A stretch of DNA of 64,000 bases from Fibrobacter sp. (GTDB lineage: Bacteria; Fibrobacterota; Fibrobacteria; Fibrobacterales; Fibrobacteraceae), in NCBI GenBank assembly GCA_024399035.1, contig JAKSID010000008.1:1-64000 (forward strand), written 5' to 3'. Position 1 is the stretch's first letter, and each line of letters opens with the position of its first letter. Shown one piece after another: positions 52,870 to 60,666 of this stretch. The notes below the pieces were generated by a model, which ran no database searches, was not told the origin of the DNA, and saw only the letters and a program-made list of their open reading frames with translations. The position numbers were made by a program, and so were the translations under genes.

Positions 52870-52909
52870 AAATATTCCCGGCTAAATATTCCCGGCTAAA
52901 TATTCCCGG
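52870..52909. repeat. 14-bp tandem repeat (AAATATTCCCGGCT)
   Basis: Two full copies of AAATATTCCCGGCT and a third that diverges after AAATATTCCCGG. The iteron-like array lies directly before the first hairpin. Confidence 0.85.
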
Positions 52910-52947
52910 TCGATTGCAAGCTGTTAATATCAATTGATTGTCAGCTG

Positions 52948-52990
52948 TTTGTAGGTCAACACCCACAGTTCATGCTGACTTAACCTACAA
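52948..52990. repeat. TTGTAGG/CCTACAA inverted repeat A
   Basis: Arms TTGTAGGT and ACCTACAA. The arm pair differs from B and C by T/A for C/G, a compensating change. Confidence 0.75.
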
Positions 52991-53033
52991 TTTTCACAAC
53001 AAACTAATGATAAAAATTTTTCCGTAATCAATT

Positions 53034-53075
53034 TTTGTAGGCCATACCCCATAACCAGAAACCTTTAGCCTACAA
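53034..53075. repeat. TTGTAGG/CCTACAA inverted repeat B
   Basis: Arms TTGTAGGC and GCCTACAA around a 25-30 nt loop. Confidence 0.75.
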
Positions 53076-53108
53076 TTTTTTCAAATCGAATTTTTATTTG
53101 GAATTTTT

Positions 53109-53151
53109 TTTGTAGGCTAAAGCCCGAACTGAGCAGCGTTTAGCCTACAAA
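53109..53151. repeat. TTGTAGG/CCTACAA inverted repeat C
   Basis: Perfect 13-bp arms TTTGTAGGCTAAA and TTTAGCCTACAAA around a 17-nt loop. Confidence 0.85.
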
Positions 53152-53201
53152 GTCAACACAACAGCCTTATTAATGCGCCACGACAAAGTTCAACAGCCGC
53201 G

Positions 53202-53765
53202 TTATTTTCCCAAGAGGCGTTTGCGGCGAATTGCTGCGGTAGGATGCTCGCGGTACATCAATGCAAAAAACGGAGTATAAGGAATTTCGCATTCCACTAA
53301 ATTGCGGAGCGCGTTCTTTGCAATGTTCTTTTCCACATGTTCAAAGGCAATGCGGTCCGCCTCAAGTTCCTGGCCCCAGCAATAAGTGTGGAAAATAACG
53401 CGACCAGGAATTGCAAGCAAATGGAGCCATAGAATTGCAACCCAGAAAGGCATGCCGTAGCGGCCCACCACCAATGCGATTACGCCCAGCGAAAGCATTA
53501 CCATAATGACCTTCACCAGATTGCGAAGGGCCGCGTGATGTTGTTTCTTATGGGCGTCTTCGTGGGCGGCAGCAAACTTGCCAACCTCAGGATCCTTGCG
53601 ATGTTCCGGCAGGGGAATGAAATCGTTAACCAAAGGAATCACGCGGAGAAATGCGAAGACGCCGCCCTTGACCTGAGTCGCCCTGCGTTCACGAATTTCG
53701 AGAACGGTCTTAAGGACAACTTCCATAATAAGCAATGTAATCAACCAGATCACGGCGCGTTCCAA
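53202..53765 (-). CDS. M48-like membrane metalloprotease
   Basis: A 187-residue protein with a membrane helix at each end of a short body. The zinc motif is AAAHEDAHKKQ (HExxH), and the third ligand lies in GQELEADRIAF, both typical of M48 (HtpX/Ste24-like) proteases. It is shorter than usual M48 proteins. The start is uncertain: TTG at 53765 has no clear ribosome site and a GTG codon lies 12 bases in. It starts 30 bases after the DUF4954 gene and is probably co-transcribed. Confidence 0.65.
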   Translation of the reverse strand: MERAVIWLITLLIMEVVLKTVLEIRERRATQVKGGVFAFLRVIPLVNDFIPLPEHRKDPEVGKFAAAHEDAHKKQHHAALRNLVKVIMVMLSLGVIALVVGRYGMPFWVAILWLHLLAIPGRVIFHTYCWGQELEADRIAFEHVEKNIAKNALRNLVECEIPYTPFFALMYREHPTAAIRRKRLLGK

Positions 53766-53795
53766 CTAAGCGATTTTCAGCTAAACGGGTTTCAA

Positions 53796-55676
53796 TTAAA
53801 TTTCGGGTTTCACCGACTTGGCAATAACATTCAGGCGGCGGAGCTTTTCTTCAACGCGGGTCTTTTCCCATTCGGTAAAGCCCTTGTCCACCGGATGAGC
53901 ATCATCGTAGTCATCGAAAATTTCGCGACCACGTTCATGGTCCTTATCCAGGCCATGGGACACACGTTCAAACCATTCCTTTTCCAGCTGACGATAGCGC
54001 TTGACCAGTTCTTCGAAACCTTCCGGCAGCGGAACCACACGAACAATTTCCTTGTTGGTATCGGTGGTAATCATGCGGCGCAATTCCTTGACCGGCTGGC
54101 TCACCAGAGAGTTATCGCCAACCACCAAGGTAATGATGGATTCCAGCACCACACGTTCCAAGTACTCGGCGTAAGTATGCAAAGCCTGCTGGCGCACGCG
54201 TTCGCGGAGGAAGTTTTCGCCAAGGCCATCGATGTGTTCCTTGGTGTACACATCGCGAATCACGCTGACCTGCAAACGGCAGTAAGCGTCATAAACGGCA
54301 CGCACAGTTTCCGGGTTGAAAATGCTGCTAAAGTTAGCAGGCACCACACCCTTGCCGCGGATAGAATACTTGTAGGCGTTGCGATCCAAGGCGTAGGCAT
54401 TGCGGGCATAATTCCAGCCCGGCACGATCTCGTTCAACTTTGCAGGCACACCATTGAGCTGCGGGTCACCGGGGCGAATCAGGGAGAAGGGGAACTTCAC
54501 ACGCTGAGGCAAAGTGGTAACGCCAGAAGCAATCAAGGTAAAAGGAGATTCACGGTAGTTGGCCGGGAACTTGATGTTCACGCCAAGGCCAAAGAACATA
54601 CCCTGTCCGGGCATCACTTCCTGGTCCGGCATACGACCGGTGTGGTTACTACCTACGTTTGCACCATAACCTAGGTTGCCGCAGCCCTCGGGCCACAAGG
54701 CGGCAATGAGCAAGGAGTGGTGGTGCATCTGGGTCATAGGGCCCATGCAAGAACTATTGACTTCGCCCTCTTCGATATGGCAGCAAGGAGCGATGATAGA
54801 AGACTTGACGATTGCCTTGCAGGCAACCTTGGTTCGACTCATAATCAGAGAGCCTTGGACCTCGGCGCCAGTATGGATAGTCACGCCAGTCTGCACATCG
54901 GAGTTTTCAAGGATCACAGAATCGTAAATGTGGCTGGATTCTTCCAGAGAACTGAGGACCACGGAGTTACGAATCTTGGAAGCGCCTTCAACGCGGGCAT
55001 GGGCTCCAATCCAGCTATTGCGAATAATGTTGGTATTGGAAATCACGGCGCCCTTTCCCACCACGCCAAAAGGCAAGGCGGTCTCGTTGCGATGCATCAG
55101 CAGCAAGTCGGCAAAGGCCTTGGACACATCCTCGTCGGTCTTATGGAACAACTGGGCTTCCACCAGGTCCATAGTCATTTCGGGGAACACCAGCAAGCGG
55201 CGGCCGCCCATTTCGTTACCCACGCTCATGGAGGTTCCGATCATGTAGTTGATCTTACCGCTGCTCACCAGGGAGCCCACGTTCTCGACCACGGCACCCA
55301 CACGGATCAACACGTTGGACAACATGGCCACGCGATAGATCAAGGCGTTCTCCACAATGCAGTTGTGGACAAAGCTGTCGTAGATACCGGTGGGGTAAGA
55401 AATGTCGCCCGGCAAGAGCAAGGTGCCAAAGAAACGGGGCAGGTAAACTTCACCAGCGAAAGTGGAGCCATGAATGCGCATGGGATCGAAATCCGGGTCA
55501 ACCATCACCTTGGACCAGGACTCGGAACGGTTCCCATTCTTGACCAGCACCTGAATCTCGGCCTCGGTCAGAGCACGGCATTTGGCGGTCGATGCCTTGA
55601 TGCCCTTGAAATTTTCAACGGCTGCGGCAAAAACACTGTTCTTAAGTACTTTTTTCAATTTCAACAATCGCTGCAT
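53796..55676 (-). CDS. DUF4954 family protein with hexapeptide-repeat (LbH) fold
   Basis: A 626-residue DUF4954-type protein. Much of it is left-handed beta-helix hexapeptide repeats, for example IRNSWIGAHARVEGASKIRN and SVILENSDVQTGVTIHTGAE. This fold is typical of acyl- or nucleotidyl-transferases, but DUF4954 lacks a known activity. It is likely cytoplasmic. It precedes the M48-like gene on the same strand, and a divergent 153-residue gene starts 31 bases upstream. Confidence 0.85.
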   Translation of the reverse strand: MQRLLKLKKVLKNSVFAAAVENFKGIKASTAKCRALTEAEIQVLVKNGNRSESWSKVMVDPDFDPMRIHGSTFAGEVYLPRFFGTLLLPGDISYPTGIYDSFVHNCIVENALIYRVAMLSNVLIRVGAVVENVGSLVSSGKINYMIGTSMSVGNEMGGRRLLVFPEMTMDLVEAQLFHKTDEDVSKAFADLLLMHRNETALPFGVVGKGAVISNTNIIRNSWIGAHARVEGASKIRNSVVLSSLEESSHIYDSVILENSDVQTGVTIHTGAEVQGSLIMSRTKVACKAIVKSSIIAPCCHIEEGEVNSSCMGPMTQMHHHSLLIAALWPEGCGNLGYGANVGSNHTGRMPDQEVMPGQGMFFGLGVNIKFPANYRESPFTLIASGVTTLPQRVKFPFSLIRPGDPQLNGVPAKLNEIVPGWNYARNAYALDRNAYKYSIRGKGVVPANFSSIFNPETVRAVYDAYCRLQVSVIRDVYTKEHIDGLGENFLRERVRQQALHTYAEYLERVVLESIITLVVGDNSLVSQPVKELRRMITTDTNKEIVRVVPLPEGFEELVKRYRQLEKEWFERVSHGLDKDHERGREIFDDYDDAHPVDKGFTEWEKTRVEEKLRRLNVIAKSVKPEI

Positions 55677-55707
55677 ACTGTAAAAATAGACTAAATTCTA
55701 CCCACTG

Positions 55708-56169
55708 ATGAAAGAACTGCTTTTTAATTTGATTGGAAAACACAAGTATGATATTTCTATCTACACAGAAGAAATATTTGAACGTCGTTGCCAAGAGGAA
55801 ATCATCCGTAGCGATGAGGACCAGAGTTCCTTCGTTTACATTGAATTTGACTTCGAAAACGTCAAAAAGCAGCTGGACAACCACGAAGAAAACAACACCT
55901 TCTGGGAAATGTTCCTGGCCTCCCTCCACAAGAGCAACCGCGGCAGTGATATCATCGGCCTGCTGGAACATGACTCCGGCATCGGCATGCTCCTCCTGGA
56001 TTCCAAGATCGAAGGCTGGAATCGCGTAAAGGGACGCATTGAACAGATGTCTGAAAGCCAGGGCTTTTCCAAAGCCAAAGACGTTCTTGAAAACGCCGTT
56101 AAGCCCATTGTCTATCCGGCCTGTATCCAGGTGCCCGGTGATGAAAGCGCAAATGCAGCGCCACTGTAA
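55708..56169 (+). CDS. 153-residue protein of unknown function
   Basis: A small charged, mixed alpha/beta protein with no signal peptide or membrane segment. It is divergent from DUF4954 and followed 71 bases later by the glycosyltransferase gene. No motif was recognised; it may relate to polysaccharide synthesis by position only. Confidence 0.55.
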   Translation: MKELLFNLIGKHKYDISIYTEEIFERRCQEEIIRSDEDQSSFVYIEFDFENVKKQLDNHEENNTFWEMFLASLHKSNRGSDIIGLLEHDSGIGMLLLDSKIEGWNRVKGRIEQMSESQGFSKAKDVLENAVKPIVYPACIQVPGDESANAAPL

Positions 56170-56240
56170 TGCAAGCCCTGGAGCCCAGGAAAGCCTGCAC
56201 TTTTGCAACCCATTTCTAAGCCCGCAACAGCACTACTATT

Positions 56241-57500
56241 ATGGTCAAAAAAGTTTTAGTCATCGGGTCCGTGTACCCTCGTTTTCATGAGGACGCCGAA
56301 GTCCCATGGCTCCGTGCCTCCGTTGCACATTTGCGCGCCGCCGGAGTTGAAGTCCAGGTTTTAGCTCCCACCTACAAGGGCCTAAAGAGCCACGAAATTG
56401 ACGGCGTTAAAGTCAATCGCTTTAGGTACGCCCCCAAGGACTGGGAAATGCTGACCCACGAGGAAGGCGCCCCCAGCAAGATGGCAAGCAAGCCCTGGCT
56501 GCAGCTTTTGGCAATCCCCTATGTCATCAATGGATTCATCCAGTGCCTGCGCCTGTGCCGCAAGTGGAAGCCCGACGTGATTCACGCCCACTGGCCGTTC
56601 CCCCACGCGTTCATTGCATTGGGCGCCGCCAAGATTTTCCATATCCCGCTGGTACTAAACTTCCACGGTGCAGAACTGCTCCTGATCCGCAAGAAGAAAT
56701 GGGTGAAACCTTTCCTGAAGTTCGCCATCAGCCAGGCACAGGCTGTATTTGCAAACTCCAGCTTTACCGCTGGGAAGATCAAAGCACTGCGTAACGTAGA
56801 TGTGGAATGGAGCCCCTATGGAACAACTCTTGGCAGTTGTCATTGCGAGGAGCAGGGCGACGTAGCAATCCAAAGCAATGCTATCCAGAGTCATCCTGTC
56901 GATGGAAAGTTCAAGATTCTCTTCGTGGGACGTCACATTGAACGCAAGGGCATCTGCTACCTGATTGAAGCCGCCAAGTACCTGCCCAAGGACAAGTTTG
57001 AAATTCGCATCGTCGGCGTCGGCGACCTGACCGAAAAATTGAAAAAGCAGGCCCAGACCATCGCCACCTCCGATGAAGCCATCACCGGTAACGAGTACGA
57101 TGGTCCCTGCGACATCATCTTCACCGGAAAGCTTTCTCCTGCCGAACTGGAAAACGAATACCGCACAGCCAACGTCTTTACGCTGCCCGCCATTGTCGAT
57201 AGCAAGGGCGATACAGAAGGCCTGGGAGTCGTTTTGATTGAAGCCATGGAATTGAATTTGCCCATCGTGGCAAGTAACGTTGGCGGCATCCCCGACGTGG
57301 TTGTAGACAACGTAAGCGGCCTGCTTGTTCCCGAAAAAAATCCCGAGGCCTTGGCAGACGCCTTCAAGAAGCTAGCTGCGGATCCGACCCTAGTCGCAAA
57401 CCTTTTGGCCGGCGCCCGCAAGCGCATCCAGGATTGCTTCACCTGGGATGGCATCATCGAAAGACAAATCGCAGTCTACAACAAAGTCTGCAAGAAGTAA
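56241..57500 (+). CDS. Glycosyltransferase family 4-like, with in-frame repeat insertion
   Basis: A 419-residue GT-B glycosyltransferase with a retaining-GT4 pattern: GSVYPRFHEDAEVPWLR at the start, IHAHWPFPHAFIALGAAKIF, ILFVGRHIERKGICYLI and the late EGLGVVLIEAMELNLPIVAS and GLLVPEKNPEALADAF. It transfers a sugar from a nucleotide donor, probably for surface polysaccharide. Between the two lobes near residue 195 lies CHCEEQGDVAIQSNAIQSHP, encoded by a repeat-like sequence and out of place. Frame is kept throughout. Confidence 0.88.
   Translation: MVKKVLVIGSVYPRFHEDAEVPWLRASVAHLRAAGVEVQVLAPTYKGLKSHEIDGVKVNRFRYAPKDWEMLTHEEGAPSKMASKPWLQLLAIPYVINGFIQCLRLCRKWKPDVIHAHWPFPHAFIALGAAKIFHIPLVLNFHGAELLLIRKKKWVKPFLKFAISQAQAVFANSSFTAGKIKALRNVDVEWSPYGTTLGSCHCEEQGDVAIQSNAIQSHPVDGKFKILFVGRHIERKGICYLIEAAKYLPKDKFEIRIVGVGDLTEKLKKQAQTIATSDEAITGNEYDGPCDIIFTGKLSPAELENEYRTANVFTLPAIVDSKGDTEGLGVVLIEAMELNLPIVASNVGGIPDVVVDNVSGLLVPEKNPEALADAFKKLAADPTLVANLLAGARKRIQDCFTWDGIIERQIAVYNKVCKK
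56836..56905. repeat. Repeat-like insertion inside glycosyltransferase gene
   Basis: GTCATTGCGAGGAGCAGGGC followed by GACGTAGCAATCC is a different relative of the interspersed repeats (GTCATTGCGAG/CGTAGCAATC ends). It is in frame in the linker between the two Rossmann lobes. Confidence 0.65.
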
Positions 57501-57520
57501 TTTTGCCAGTGAAAAACTGG

Positions 57521-59305
57521 TTATGGACTCTTCTGCTTATACCCGTAGAAATTCCAGATCAGGCCTAGTGAAATATCTAGGCCACTTCTGTATTCATCTA
57601 GAAGTTTCTGCATTGAGTATTCCACACGCAGGCGCAATCCCAGCCTGGAAAATCCAACAGCAGGTTTCACGCCCACTTTCCCCGGTTCAGGCGGTACGAA
57701 GGAATGCCTTCCAGGGACTGCAGGGGCGGAAACAACATGACGCGGCGTAAAGAAGAAATCGAAAACCCCGCCTACAGCAAATCCTGCAGCAACCGTGGAA
57801 TCACCGTCGCTGCCTCTTTTATTCGTAAACAAATTTTCCTCAAGAATGAGGCTACCATATAAATAGGTGTCCAGATAACTAAAGGAGAAGGGCCTATACC
57901 CGAGATTAATATTGAACCTCAAACTCATCAGTTCATAATCTGAATCCTCGCTGTCGTCCTTATAATCGTATAGGGTCGCACCGAGGGAGAACCCATAGAC
58001 AATGTAGTTCGTTTCAAAATCTAAAAAGAAATCAGCGGAAAAATCCCCATCAAGTAAATCTCTGGACTGTTTGCCTAAAGCCATAGGCTTACCATAGGAG
58101 AAGCCAATATTACCAATGCCGCCACGTTCCAATTCGCTTAAGAAATGACGGACGATAAAAGCCTTCGCCCCTTCATTGATACCGCGAATAGCCTTCTTTA
58201 CAACCTTATTCAACTCAGACTGGGGAACACCCTTGGAACGGGCAATGATGACCGAAACATACGCCTTCACTTCCGGAGATTGCATCGAGAAATTTGCCTG
58301 CTCCGTTTTGGAATCCTGCCACGACTGGAGAGCCTCCAGAAGGTAAGGTGATACAGAAGTTACATCCCCCATTCCCGTTTTCCTGTTCTCCTCATGGCTA
58401 TAATAATCGTCATCCATATAGTCCATGAAACTTTCGGGCACAAGGAGAATATCCGCATAACGGCGAGCAAGAATCAGAAGCGGAAGAATCGCCTCTCTGT
58501 TACCAAGCCCCCTAAGATTAAAGACATTACCAGAAGGGGATAAATCATTCAGAAGTTTCTGGCTCTTTTCTGCCACAAAGTCAAAGTTGCCCTTGGCCGC
58601 CTGCTGTGCGATTGTCCGATAATGATATTCCAGATTGCCTAATATGGGAAAAGCCATCTCATAGGGAGTCAACTCTATGGACTTTCCCTCCGCACAGGAA
58701 TTACGGAATACAGAATCCGCATACCAGCCAGTATAGTAACCATAAGGCGTAAAGACGTAATTGTTCAAGGCCATAATATTGGATTCCCTAAGACGGAATT
58801 CTCCCGAAGCCTCGTCAATTGCAACACCCCGCCGCACATTGAACGTCACCGTCATCGAATCAGCAGGCGCCTCTTCCCATGTATTCGTAGCAGGATTGAG
58901 AACAGCGTGCACCTGGAACGTAAGCGTTTTTGTACGGATTTCAGGAGAACCATACTTCTTTAACGTCTTCTCATAAAGATCCTGCTGATCTTCCGATACA
59001 ATGGAATCCGGTGGCAATGGAATAACAGAGTCCAAGGATGCTTCCACAATGGCCCCGTACATGACGGGAATGTCAAAAAACTTTTTTGCATCACCCGGAT
59101 TGCAGAAATCAACAATTTGATTATCAGGAGCAGCATAATGCATGTCATTATCCATCGTGACACGCTGCAGCTGATCCCGCTTAATCTTATAATCCTTACG
59201 GGCCTTCTTTTCGGCGGAAGTTTCAAACAACAACTGTAGCGAACCTTCCCCAAAGCATTGGGAAGTCAGCAAAAACAACAGAAGTATTTGAACAAGATTC
59301 CTCAT
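57521..59305 (-). CDS. Large exported protein, probably outer-membrane
   Basis: A 594-residue protein with signal peptide to ~residue 19 (QCFGEGS). Helical N-terminal half (IKRDQLQRVTM-type), then a beta-rich C-terminal half ending LDISLGLIWNFYGYKQKSP with alternating polar/hydrophobic strands. This mixed layout suits an outer-membrane or periplasmic scaffold. Convergent with the glycosyltransferase gene, 20 bases apart. No family was recognised. Confidence 0.6.
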   Translation of the reverse strand: MRNLVQILLLFLLTSQCFGEGSLQLLFETSAEKKARKDYKIKRDQLQRVTMDNDMHYAAPDNQIVDFCNPGDAKKFFDIPVMYGAIVEASLDSVIPLPPDSIVSEDQQDLYEKTLKKYGSPEIRTKTLTFQVHAVLNPATNTWEEAPADSMTVTFNVRRGVAIDEASGEFRLRESNIMALNNYVFTPYGYYTGWYADSVFRNSCAEGKSIELTPYEMAFPILGNLEYHYRTIAQQAAKGNFDFVAEKSQKLLNDLSPSGNVFNLRGLGNREAILPLLILARRYADILLVPESFMDYMDDDYYSHEENRKTGMGDVTSVSPYLLEALQSWQDSKTEQANFSMQSPEVKAYVSVIIARSKGVPQSELNKVVKKAIRGINEGAKAFIVRHFLSELERGGIGNIGFSYGKPMALGKQSRDLLDGDFSADFFLDFETNYIVYGFSLGATLYDYKDDSEDSDYELMSLRFNINLGYRPFSFSYLDTYLYGSLILEENLFTNKRGSDGDSTVAAGFAVGGVFDFFFTPRHVVSAPAVPGRHSFVPPEPGKVGVKPAVGFSRLGLRLRVEYSMQKLLDEYRSGLDISLGLIWNFYGYKQKSP

Positions 59306-59629
59306 AACCTTTTATAAAGATACAAAATTCATCCTTATTTCGCCTCTAATTTTATGTATATTGATTTCATTACTGAATTAATCCCCATGCGTGGGGCATG
59401 TTTAACTCTCTGCTTGACGGTCATGGTGATTTCTTGAAATTCATCGTTGGGTACCAGGGAAAGAGCTTCCCGGCCGGTCAACGTAGGGCACCATCTATTT
59501 TAGAACATCAAACCAAGGCAATCCAAAAATTGCCTAAAACGTTTGCAATGTAGATGCTCTGCCCCTTGGCCCGAAGCAAATCGTCTTGTTGCAAATTCAA
59601 ATTTTCGTCAGGGCCGCTAAAAAATAAAC
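59306..59629. other. Intergenic region with complex structure
   Basis: A 324-bp gap. Structures on the plus strand: CCCCA-TGCG-TGGGG (59383-59396), AGGCAAT/ATTGCCT (59516-59535), GGGAA-AGAGC-TTCCC (59457-59471), TTGAC with GTCAA (59414-59418/59477-59481) and ATGGTG with CACCAT (59423-59428/59489-59494). The last two pairs cross, so a pseudoknot is possible. On the minus strand one frame is open from about 59600 to 59335 except a single TAA at 59500-59502. Nothing assignable. Confidence 0.4.
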
Positions 59630-60583
59630 ATGAATAAAACACAACACGAAGCGCTCCTCAGCGCCATCAAGACTAACAAAAACCTCTTCGAAACTTACAA
59701 ACAAATTTACAAGTACGCCTACATATTGAGCGATGGGATTTTCAAGGTTGTCTTCGCCCAAGGAAAAAATCACACGCTCCTCATTTCTCTTTTAAATGCC
59801 ATGCTCAATTTGCAAGGCGGCAAAGCTATCAAAGAAGTCACTTTGGAAATGCAGGAATTTCCAGGAATCTTCAACAAGAAAACGTGCATTCTGGATATCA
59901 TTGGAACAACAAATGCAAACGAAAAAGTTCTTGTAGAAATCCAACAAAAAGGGGACGTATTCTTCCGAGATCGACTGGAGTACTACATGGCACGCGTCAT
60001 CGAAAACCAAGTCCACAAAAGCGAAAAGTACGAACTTCCCCCCATCTATTTTCTTGGTTTGCTTGACTTTGAAATGTTTCCGGAAGAACCAACAAAGTAC
60101 ATTCATCATGTAGATGAAATGTGCAACGGCCGCAAATTCTTTCCTAAGATTCAAAAGGTTCTTGTGGAAATCGACAAGTTCTTTGAACTGGAAAATGCAG
60201 GCGTCACTGCCGGAGACGCCACCGATGCCGCCCAATGGCTCAGAGCCATCAAAAGTATCGTAAAGGAAGAAGCCATGCCCGAAATGCTGATTGACAATCC
60301 AATATTCCTGCAGTTGCAAAATGATATGAAATTGTGTAACTTTGAAGAGGAACTTTTCAATGTTGAGGCGGACAATATGACAGACCTGAAATTTGAGCAT
60401 GAATGCGGCGTAGCAGAAGGCAAGGCCGAAGGCCGTGCTATCGGAAAAGCAGAAGGCTTTGCCGAAGGTCGCAAAAGCATCGCCCAAAAATTGATCGTCA
60501 AAAACTTCCCCCTAAAAGAGATAGCGGAAATAACCGAACTCACAGAAGAGGAAATTCTCGCAATCAAATCTGGGCAACTTTAA
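59630..60583 (+). CDS. Rpn-family PD-(D/E)XK nuclease (transposase-like), copy 2
   Basis: A 317-residue Rpn/PDDEXK_2-type protein. Core motifs are DIIGTTNANEKVLVEIQQKG (Asp...Glu-x-Gln/Lys) and LEYYMARVIENQ. C-terminal repeats GKAEGRAIGKAEGFAEGRK and a short HTH end (IAEITELTEEEILAIKSGQL). Its leader lacks the terminator element seen before copy 1. The gene ends before a hairpin. Confidence 0.8.
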   Translation: MNKTQHEALLSAIKTNKNLFETYKQIYKYAYILSDGIFKVVFAQGKNHTLLISLLNAMLNLQGGKAIKEVTLEMQEFPGIFNKKTCILDIIGTTNANEKVLVEIQQKGDVFFRDRLEYYMARVIENQVHKSEKYELPPIYFLGLLDFEMFPEEPTKYIHHVDEMCNGRKFFPKIQKVLVEIDKFFELENAGVTAGDATDAAQWLRAIKSIVKEEAMPEMLIDNPIFLQLQNDMKLCNFEEELFNVEADNMTDLKFEHECGVAEGKAEGRAIGKAEGFAEGRKSIAQKLIVKNFPLKEIAEITELTEEEILAIKSGQL

Positions 60584-60588
60584 AAACA

Positions 60589-60626
60589 AAAACTCGTCGG
60601 CGAGAAACCGGCGAGCTTTATTTTTT
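60589..60626. terminator. Bidirectional terminator between Rpn copy 2 and symporter
   Basis: CTCGTCGG-CGAGAAA-CCGGCGAG (one mismatch) with T-rich sequence on the plus strand and AAAAA on the other side, giving a stop for both convergent genes. Confidence 0.7.
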
Positions 60627-60666
60627 AATGAATTGTCGCGACACTATTTCGTCGCAATCGTTTCAA

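Larger units (their letters stand above)
52761..53201. other. Intergenic region with tandem repeats and three hairpins
   Basis: A 441-bp gap upstream of the nuclease-like gene. The central part holds the iterons and the three inverted repeats annotated separately; the rest is A/T-rich. No gene was found. Confidence 0.6.

Noticed and set aside
52870..52909. CRISPR array
   Set aside because: Repeat unit is only 14 bp and directly adjacent, with no spacers.
52948..53151. Integron attC sites
   Set aside because: The arms do not match the attC core GTTRRRY/RYYYAAC, and no integrase is present.
59373..59400. Type I-E-like CRISPR repeat (ATCCCCATGCGTGGGGCATG)
   Set aside because: It resembles the palindromic core of such repeats, but only one copy exists and no cas genes lie nearby.
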